From the NCBI GenBank assembly GCA_002361655.1, contig DETM01000017.1, forward strand, positions 4,520 through 16,280: a DNA stretch of 11,761 nt. Reading direction: 5' to 3'. A program made the position numbers and the translations under genes. The notes beneath the pieces are model-generated. The model made no database searches, was not told where the DNA came from, and saw only the letters and a list, made by a program, of their open reading frames with translations. How positions within the stretch are numbered: position 1 is the first letter of the stretch; each line of letters starts with the position of its first letter. Shown here one piece after another: positions 6,978 to 11,761 of the stretch. The stretch comes from Prevotella sp. UBA3288 (GTDB lineage: Bacteria > Bacteroidota > Bacteroidia > Bacteroidales > Bacteroidaceae).

Positions 6978-8063
6978 ATGAACTACCGGACAGTACTCAT
7001 CGTCATTGCTACCGTCATGCTCCAGACAACAGCAGTCAGGGCAGATGTCAATGTCGGAGACAGCCTGTGGACAGATGTCACTGTCAGTGACAGCCTGCAA
7101 GCGGAGGCAAGCCCTACCGACACAGTGGCCAAAAAAGGAAGTTTCTGGAAACGGCTGTCAGACAAACTCACCACCCGCTACTATACCTCTAAGTACGACT
7201 CCTGCTATGTCGTCCGTCCCCAGAGCAAACTGACGCTGAAAGTCCGTATGAACATGACGGGCAACTCGTTCTATTCCCGAGGAACCATCAACGGCTTCTG
7301 GTCTGAGGCCGACCTCAGCACCGGTCATAATACGACTTTCTCCGTAGCCGCTGTCTACTGTGGAATAGGCCTTGGCGTGGCCGTCAACCCCTCCAAGTGG
7401 AAAGGCATCTACAATGACTACGAGTTCAATCTCAACTTCTATGGCCGCTGTCTCAGTCTCGACCTCAGTTACCAGCGCTCCAAGTCGTTGTCGGGCGATT
7501 TCCACAGCGACTGGGGTGACCAGAGACTTGAGAAAGACGACACGAAACTGAAGATGCTCAACGTGGCGGTCTACTACGCTTTCAACAACCGCCGTTTCTC
7601 CTATCCGGCTGCCTTCACGCAGAGTTACATTCAACGGCGCTCGGCAGGCTCCTGGCTGGCCGGCATCAGTTATCAAGGCGGCAGCATCACCACTACCGAA
7701 GAGTTGAAGCAGCGCGTACCGGAGGCGTCGGAGGTCACCATCGAGTTCGGCCATCTGGGCATCGGCGGCGGCTACGGCTACAACTGGGTGCCCGGCAAGC
7801 GATGGCTGTTGCACCTTAGTGCGTTGCCCAACGCCGTCATTCTCAATAGAAACAAGATGATTGTCGATGGCGAATACATCGATGCCCAACGCATACGGTT
7901 CAATATGATCTTCAATTGGCGCGTCGCCGTGGTCTACAACTTCTCGACTCGCTATTTTGCCGGTGCCACGATGGTGGGCAACCACTCCATCTTCGACGAT
8001 GATTCGGGAGTCGTCAAGCAGGACAAGTGGCGGGCACGTTTCTGCATCGGCATGAGGCTGTGA
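6978..8063 (+). CDS. DUF4421 family protein, probable outer-membrane beta-barrel
   Basis: A 361-residue protein of unknown function. Residues 1-22 form a signal peptide (hydrophobic core after MNYR, likely cleavage after VRA). Residues 24-43 contain an imperfect ten-residue duplication, DVNVGDSLWT / DVTVSDSLQA, in a disordered acidic stretch. From about residue 70 there are alternating beta-strand segments rich in aromatic residues and glycine, as in outer-membrane barrels. Family-typical pieces are YDSCYVVRPQSKLTLKVR (73-90), FSYPAAFTQSYIQRRSAGSW (207-226) and GGGYGYNWVPGKRW (263-276). The charged ending FCIGMRL is not the usual terminal Phe. The ATG lies 3 bp after the pfkA stop with no own promoter, indicating an operon and perhaps translational coupling. 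I recognise the family by its conserved blocks; no biochemical role is known to me. Confidence 0.85.
   Translation: MNYRTVLIVIATVMLQTTAVRADVNVGDSLWTDVTVSDSLQAEASPTDTVAKKGSFWKRLSDKLTTRYYTSKYDSCYVVRPQSKLTLKVRMNMTGNSFYSRGTINGFWSEADLSTGHNTTFSVAAVYCGIGLGVAVNPSKWKGIYNDYEFNLNFYGRCLSLDLSYQRSKSLSGDFHSDWGDQRLEKDDTKLKMLNVAVYYAFNNRRFSYPAAFTQSYIQRRSAGSWLAGISYQGGSITTTEELKQRVPEASEVTIEFGHLGIGGGYGYNWVPGKRWLLHLSALPNAVILNRNKMIVDGEYIDAQRIRFNMIFNWRVAVVYNFSTRYFAGATMVGNHSIFDDDSGVVKQDKWRARFCIGMRL
7042..7101 (+). repeat. Tandem 30-bp imperfect repeat within the DUF4421 gene
   Basis: Two adjacent 30-bp units (7042-7071 and 7072-7101) share CAGATGTCA, TGTC and GACAGCCTG blocks in the same order and differ at about seven positions. 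The repeat is in frame and encodes the duplicated ten-residue segment just after the signal peptide. Confidence 0.75.
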
Positions 8064-8068
8064 TGCCT

Positions 8069-8111
8069 ATTTGTCGCCAGCCTCTACGCGAGTATCATTT
8101 GTCGCCGGCCT
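8069..8111. repeat. 15-bp direct repeat across the upp stop codon
   Basis: ATTTGTCGCCAGCCT (8069-8083) and ATTTGTCGCCGGCCT (8097-8111) differ by one base and are offset by 28 bp. The right copy encodes the last residues of upp (KAGDK) and its stop. Read on the minus strand, the left copy with one flanking base gives GAG GCT GGC GAC AAA TAG, that is EAGDK and a stop. The gene end therefore appears copied past its own stop. The remainder of the 31-bp gap between the two convergent genes holds no T-tract terminator. Confidence 0.65.
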
Positions 8112-8778
8112 TCTTCGAACCAGGCAGTTTCTCACCGTAGCACAGGTCGCCGCAGTCGCCAAACCCCGGCACGATATATTTGTGTTCGTTCATGCCCTTG
8201 TCGATGGCAGCACACCAGATGGTCGACCCTTCTGGCAGTGCTTCCTTGACCACCTCGACACCTTCCGGGGCGGCAATGACACAGCACACATGAATCTTTT
8301 TGGGTTTGCCCGACATGAGCAGCGCCTCGATGGCAGCAGCCATGCTGCCGCCTGTGGCCAGCATCGGGTCGACAATGATCAGCGTCTTGCCCTTCACGCT
8401 CGGTGCGGCGATGTATTCGGTATGAATGCCCACCTCCGTATGTTCACGATTCAGATACATGCGGAAAGCCGACACAAAGGCATTGTCGGCCTTGTCGAAC
8501 ATACGCAGGAAACCCTCGTGGAAGGGCAGGCCGGCTCGTAGCACTGTGGCCACGACAATATCTTCCTTATACATAGGAATCTCTACCGTGTCCAGTGGGG
8601 TGGAGATGGTTTTGGGCTTGTACTCGAGTGTCTTCGACAGTTCATAGGCCATGATTTCGCCTATACGTTCGATGTTGTGACGAAACAGGGCGCGATTCTT
8701 CTGACTATTCTTGTCGCGTATCTCTGCCATAATCTGGTTCAGGCAGGAGTTTTGTTCATTGAGATTGATAATTTCCAT
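8095..8778 (-). CDS. upp: Uracil phosphoribosyltransferase (pyrimidine salvage)
   Basis: A 227-residue cytosolic enzyme converting uracil and PRPP to UMP. Family features: NRALFRHNIERIGEIMAYE (28-46), VLRAGLPFHEGF (79-90, substrate loop), the PRPP-binding loop TLIIVDPMLATGGSM (132-146) and the uracil-binding C-terminal motif YIVPGFGDCGD (201-211). The protein continues past GDLCYGEK, where Bacteroides homologues end as I recall, with LPGSKKAGDK, a charged tail of about ten residues. Its last codons and stop are duplicated downstream. The gene converges on the DUF4421 gene (31 bp between stops) and is divergent from the TonB receptor, with a TAnnTTTG promoter about 45 bp upstream of the ATG. 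Confidence 0.96.
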   Translation of the reverse strand: MEIINLNEQNSCLNQIMAEIRDKNSQKNRALFRHNIERIGEIMAYELSKTLEYKPKTISTPLDTVEIPMYKEDIVVATVLRAGLPFHEGFLRMFDKADNAFVSAFRMYLNREHTEVGIHTEYIAAPSVKGKTLIIVDPMLATGGSMAAAIEALLMSGKPKKIHVCCVIAAPEGVEVVKEALPEGSTIWCAAIDKGMNEHKYIVPGFGDCGDLCYGEKLPGSKKAGDK

Positions 8779-8823
8779 TCCGTTATTGGTTGTTTTTTAC
8801 TGATTCCCGTGGGTATTTGTGTG

Positions 8824-8831
8824 CAAAGGTA
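8824..8831 (-). promoter_or_regulatory. -7 box (TACCTTTG) of the upp promoter
   Basis: On the minus strand TACCTTTG matches TAnnTTTG, with a predicted start near 8817 and a leader of about 39 nt. The -33 region is within a polypurine stretch and holds only TTTC. Confidence 0.65.
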
Positions 8832-8860
8832 AAGAAAAAAGGTAAAAGGAGAAAGAAAAA

Positions 8861-8875
8861 AGAGATATTTTCTCT
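8861..8875. promoter_or_regulatory. Short dyad AGAGA-N5-TCTCT between the upp and receptor promoters
   Basis: A perfect 5-bp inverted repeat (8861-8865 and 8871-8875) lies between the two divergent promoters and overlaps the expected -33 position of the receptor promoter. It could be an operator, but it is short and AT/AG-biased, so chance is a real alternative. It does not resemble a Fur box. Confidence 0.2.
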
Positions 8876-8895
8876 CATCTCTCATTTATTTTTCG

Positions 8896-8903
8896 TACCT
8901 TTG
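8896..8903 (+). promoter_or_regulatory. -7 box (TACCTTTG) of the TonB receptor promoter
   Basis: TACCTTTG matches TAnnTTTG. It ends only 9 bp before the ATG at 8913, so the transcript should begin about 3-6 nt before, or almost at, the start codon. The -33 region has only TTTT/TTTC near 8868-8871. Confidence 0.65.
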
Positions 8904-8912
8904 CCTCCGTAA

Positions 8913-10982
8913 ATGAACAGAAAGACAATGTTGCTGTCATTGTTGTGCTGTGGCATAACGATGACGGCACAGCATACATCCGACTCGACGGATGTGTTTT
9001 ACAAGCATCTGAAACTCGACGAGATGGTGGTCACCGGTGTGACCGGCCAGACCAAGATGCGCGACATGGCGGCACCGGTGTCGGTGGTGACGCCACGAGA
9101 ACTGCGTGCCGCTACAGGTACGAATATTATCGATGTCATCAGTCGACAACCCGGACTGGCCCAACTGACTACAGGCAACGGCATCTCGAAACCCATTATC
9201 CGCGGATTGGGCTACAATCGTGTGCTGGTGGTAAGCGACGGTGTCAGACAGGAGGGTCAGCAGTGGGGCGACGAACACGGACTGGAGATCGACGAACAAG
9301 GTGTGAGCAGCGTGGAAATATTGAAAGGACCGGCATCGCTGATGTACGGTTCCGATGCCATGGCCGGCGTGCTGATTCTGCATGGTGCTCCCACACCGGA
9401 TACAGGTGAGTTGCAAGGTAGGGTGACTACGGGTTACCAGACCAATAGCGGCCTCTTCAACTACTCAATCCGTCTGGCCGGCAAGCATGAGGGCGGCTTT
9501 GTGTGGAATGCCCGTTACAGCGAGAAGATGGCTCATGAATACAAAACCCCTGTCGACGGCTATGTGCCTGGCACTCAGATACATGAGTATGCCGGAGCAC
9601 TGATGATTGGATTAGACAGGCAGTGGGGACACAGTCATCTGAAATGGGATTGCTACCACCTGACACCCAGCATGGCTGAGGGCGAGCGCGACCCGCTGAC
9701 GGGAGCCTTGACCCACGACTACGACCTGAAGACCTATCACAAGCAACTGCCCTTTCAGCAGGTGAAGCACTACAAGGCCACCTGGGACAATGCTGTACGT
9801 CTCGGACCGGGCATGCTGAAAGCCATCGTGGCCTACCAGCAGAACCGCCGGCAAGAATTTGAGGACGACCCGTCGGAGCCGGAACTCTACTTCCGTCTGC
9901 ATACCGCCTCCTACGACCTGCGCTATCAGTTCCCAATGCTCGATTCCCAATTCTCAATCGGAACCACCGGTATGTATCAGGAGTCGGAGAATCTGGCCGA
10001 AGAGTCGCTCATACCAGCCTACCGCCTTTTCGACATCGGCGGCTACGCCACAGCCCAGAAGGCTGTCGGCCGCTGGACACTGAGCGGAGGCCTCAGACTG
10101 GACAACCGCCATATCCGCGACTATGGCAACTTCACGGGGCTGACAGGCAGCATTGGAGCCGTCTGGCACGCCGTCACGGCTGACTGCCACACGCTGAATG
10201 TCCGTCTGAACATGGCACGCGGTTTCAGGGCTCCGAACATGAGCGAACTGGGCAGCGACGGTGTGCATGAAGGTACCCTGCGCTATGAAATAGGCAATCC
10301 CGACCTGAAGTCGGAATACAGTTGGCAGGCCGATCTGGGAGCCGACTATCAGGGACATATCCTCTCGGCACAGGTGAGTCTCTTTCTGAACCGCATCGAG
10401 AACTATATCTTCTCGCACCGTATCGACCGCGTCGTCGATGCCGACTATCGCACCTTCACTTATACCCAGGGCGATGCCCTGCTGAAAGGTTTTGAGGTGA
10501 TGACCGACTTGCATCCCATACACCAACTACACTTCGCCAACGCCTTCTCGATGGTCGATGCCCGCCAGATGCACCAGCCGGAAGAGACGCGTTATCTGCC
10601 GATGACACCGGCTCCACACTGGAACTCCGAACTGAAATACGAGATTACTCACAAGGGGAGGGTCTTCAACAACGCCTACGTGGCCGTCGGTCTCGACTGC
10701 TTCCTGACGCAGAACCACTACTACAAGGCCTACGACACGGAGACGCGTACCCCGTCGTACACCCTCTTCAACGCCAGTGCCGGTACCGACCTCTACATCA
10801 GAGGACGCAAATGGGCCGAGGTATATCTGACGGCACAGAACATCTTCAACAGGGCCTATCAGAGTCATCTGAGCCGGCTGAAATATACCGATGTGAACGC
10901 GGTGACCGGGCATCAGGGAATTTACAACCCGGGCCGCAATATCGTGCTCAAAATTGTCGTTCCTTTCAGTATCATGATGTAG
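8913..10982 (+). CDS. TonB-dependent outer-membrane receptor
   Basis: A 689-residue receptor importing a scarce nutrient (metal chelate, cofactor or similar) across the outer membrane with TonB/ExbBD energy. Residues 1-20 form a signal peptide (NRK n-region, cleavage after TAQ). A TonB-box-like LDEMVVTG is at 35-42. The plug domain (about 50-160) has SKPIIRGLGYNRVLVVSDG (92-110), the distinctive RQEGQQWGDEHGLEID (112-127) and VEILKGPASLMYGSDAMAGV (134-153). A 22-strand barrel follows, with the late signatures ARGFRAPNMSELGSDG and LTAQNIFNRAY. It lacks the N-terminal carboxypeptidase-like domain and the SusD partner of glycan receptors, so a siderophore, metal or vitamin cargo is likelier; cargo is not assignable. 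The barrel should end in VVPF, but four residues (SIMM) follow, encoded by the first of three tandem repeats. An alternative start at M6 (8928) would lose the basic n-region. Confidence 0.93.
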   Translation: MNRKTMLLSLLCCGITMTAQHTSDSTDVFYKHLKLDEMVVTGVTGQTKMRDMAAPVSVVTPRELRAATGTNIIDVISRQPGLAQLTTGNGISKPIIRGLGYNRVLVVSDGVRQEGQQWGDEHGLEIDEQGVSSVEILKGPASLMYGSDAMAGVLILHGAPTPDTGELQGRVTTGYQTNSGLFNYSIRLAGKHEGGFVWNARYSEKMAHEYKTPVDGYVPGTQIHEYAGALMIGLDRQWGHSHLKWDCYHLTPSMAEGERDPLTGALTHDYDLKTYHKQLPFQQVKHYKATWDNAVRLGPGMLKAIVAYQQNRRQEFEDDPSEPELYFRLHTASYDLRYQFPMLDSQFSIGTTGMYQESENLAEESLIPAYRLFDIGGYATAQKAVGRWTLSGGLRLDNRHIRDYGNFTGLTGSIGAVWHAVTADCHTLNVRLNMARGFRAPNMSELGSDGVHEGTLRYEIGNPDLKSEYSWQADLGADYQGHILSAQVSLFLNRIENYIFSHRIDRVVDADYRTFTYTQGDALLKGFEVMTDLHPIHQLHFANAFSMVDARQMHQPEETRYLPMTPAPHWNSELKYEITHKGRVFNNAYVAVGLDCFLTQNHYYKAYDTETRTPSYTLFNASAGTDLYIRGRKWAEVYLTAQNIFNRAYQSHLSRLKYTDVNAVTGHQGIYNPGRNIVLKIVVPFSIMM

Positions 10983-11028
10983 TTCCCTTTCAGCATCATG
11001 ACGTACTGCCCTTTGCCATCATGACGTA
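10959..11028 (+). repeat. Three tandem 23-24 bp repeats spanning the receptor stop codon
   Basis: Units lie at 10959-10981, 10982-11005 and 11006-11028. All share CCTTT, then a CATCATGACGTA-like core (first unit ATCATGATGTA). Unit 1 encodes VPFSIMM, and its last two bases plus the next G form the receptor stop TAG. Unit 3 in its own frame encodes LPFAIMT followed by TAG. Unit 2 has one extra C. The array looks like slippage duplication of the gene end. Confidence 0.8.
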
Positions 11029-11063
11029 GGCGAAAGAGTGTAAAACGGCCATCAAATGTAAAG

Positions 11064-11108
11064 TGCGGGTTGCAAAACAACGGAGGCAACCCGCATTTTT
11101 TTGTTTTT
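11064..11108 (+). terminator. Strong intrinsic terminator after the TonB receptor
   Basis: A perfect 10-bp stem, TGCGGGTTGC (11064-11073) and GCAACCCGCA (11086-11095), with a 12-nt loop is followed immediately by seven Ts and five more after one G. It ends the receptor transcript before the pckA promoter. Confidence 0.93.
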
Positions 11109-11176
11109 AATCAATAAATCGGTGTGGCGTGTGCTAATAAATCATAATTGTTTACCCGCAATTCATGGAAATTTAG

Positions 11177-11184
11177 TACTTTTG
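11177..11184 (+). promoter_or_regulatory. -7 box (TACTTTTG) of the pckA promoter
   Basis: TACTTTTG matches TAnnTTTG, with a weak TTTA -33 at 11151-11154, 22 bp upstream. Transcription would start near 11191, giving a leader of about 50 nt. The 258 bases between the receptor stop and pckA hold only the tandem repeats, the terminator and this promoter. Confidence 0.68.
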
Positions 11185-11240
11185 CACTCGAAATAAAAAA
11201 GTCATAGAAATATCATCTATTTAAATACAAAATAACAATC

Positions 11241-11761
11241 ATGGCAAAGTTAGATTTGACAAAGTACGGCATCACGGGTTCTACCGTGGTTGCTCACAAT
11301 CCGTCGTATGAGTTCCTCTTTGAGGAAGAAACCAAGGCTGGTCTGACTGGTTTCGACAAGGGTCAGAACACCGAACTGAACGCTGTAAACGTGATGACCG
11401 GTATCTACACCGGCCGTTCTCCTAAAGACAAGTATATCGTCGACGATGCCCAGAGCCACGACAAGGTGTGGTGGACCTCTGAGGAGTACAAGAACGACAA
11501 CCACCCCATGAGCGAGGCTGTGTGGAAGACCGTAAAGGAAATCGCCATCAAAGAACTGTGCAACAAAGACCTCTATGTGGTCGACGCATTCTGCGGTGCC
11601 AACGAGGCTACTCGTCTGGCTGTCCGTTTCATAGTCGAGGTGGCCTGGCAGGCTCACTTTGTGAAGAACATGTTCATCCAGCCCACTGCCGAGGAACTGG
11701 AGAAGTTTGAGCCTAACTTCGTCATCTACAACGCTTCGAAGGCTAAGGTTGAGAACTACAA
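11241..11761 (+). CDS. pckA: Phosphoenolpyruvate carboxykinase (ATP), N-terminal part (runs off the right edge)
   Basis: The first 173 codons are visible, about a third of the usual 535-540 residues. The enzyme interconverts oxaloacetate plus ATP with PEP, CO2 and ADP in the cytosol. In gut Bacteroidota it often runs in the CO2-fixing direction, on the way to succinate. The visible domain has LTKYGITG (6-13), VMTGIYTGRSPKDKYIV (51-67, whose Arg contacts oxaloacetate in this family), DKVWW (74-78), and DLYVVDAFCGAN (109-120) followed by VRFIVEVAWQAHFVKNMFIQP. The start ATG at 11241 gives the standard MAKLDLTKYG N-terminus and follows a consensus promoter. The catalytic kinase motifs lie beyond the window. 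Confidence 0.96.
   Translation, partial: MAKLDLTKYGITGSTVVAHNPSYEFLFEEETKAGLTGFDKGQNTELNAVNVMTGIYTGRSPKDKYIVDDAQSHDKVWWTSEEYKNDNHPMSEAVWKTVKEIAIKELCNKDLYVVDAFCGANEATRLAVRFIVEVAWQAHFVKNMFIQPTAEELEKFEPNFVIYNASKAKVENY

Noticed and set aside
8045..8111. Bidirectional terminator between the DUF4421 and upp genes
   Set aside because: Only weak hairpins (for example GGCAT / ATGCC around 8061) exist, with no T-tract on either strand.
9930..9957. Adjacent 14-bp near-repeats (TTCCCAATGCTCGA / TTCCCAATTCTCAA) in the TonB receptor gene
   Set aside because: They match 12 of 14 positions, but the unit is not a multiple of three and the encoded barrel segment appears to have normal length, so chance is sufficient.
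10959..11028. Short CRISPR-like array
   Set aside because: The units are directly adjacent with no spacers, and there are no cas genes; it is a tandem duplication of a gene end.

Overview
The window looks like a piece of a Bacteroidota chromosome, most likely from the Prevotella group (Prevotellaceae). The evidence is the repeated promoter signature TAnnTTTG ahead of almost every gene, the scarcity of Shine-Dalgarno sequences, and protein families largely confined to this phylum (DUF5107, DUF4421, DUF4982-type beta-galactosidases). The DNA is moderately GC-rich in genes and AT-rich between them. The window holds nine protein genes (two cut by the window edges) plus one possible leader peptide. 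I see no RNA genes, insertion sequences, phage genes or CRISPR arrays.

Region 1 (1-5920) is a small carbohydrate-use locus. On the minus strand a XylE-like sugar/H+ symporter is followed by a DUF5107 protein of unknown function, which runs off the left edge. Divergent from them is an AraC-family regulator, followed by a secreted family 2 beta-galactosidase-type glycosidase. The likely logic is that a periplasmic exo-glycosidase releases a monosaccharide, the symporter imports it, and the AraC protein senses a sugar and controls the divergent promoters. No SusC/SusD pair is visible, so this is not a classical polysaccharide utilization locus as seen here. The 174-bp divergent spacer carries a repeated 11-bp motif at positions that would suit activation of the transporter and autoregulation. 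The symporter carries an in-frame GC-rich palindromic insert in its central cytoplasmic loop.

Region 2 (5921-8778) holds housekeeping genes. pfkA (6-phosphofructokinase) has its own promoter and is followed after 3 bp by a DUF4421 probable outer-membrane barrel protein. The convergent upp gene encodes uracil phosphoribosyltransferase for pyrimidine salvage. The pfkA product has Asn where ATP-dependent enzymes normally have the Mg-binding Asp.

Region 3 (8779-11761) holds a stand-alone TonB-dependent receptor divergent from upp. Its promoter sits so close to the start codon that the mRNA may be leaderless. A strong intrinsic terminator follows, then the 5' third of pckA (ATP-dependent PEP carboxykinase, gluconeogenesis or C4 metabolism).

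The most unusual feature is at gene ends. The TonB receptor's last coding segment, including its stop, is repeated three times in tandem. The upp stop region is also duplicated once just downstream. In both cases the encoded protein has an apparent short C-terminal extension. No clear new defence or mobile system is visible.
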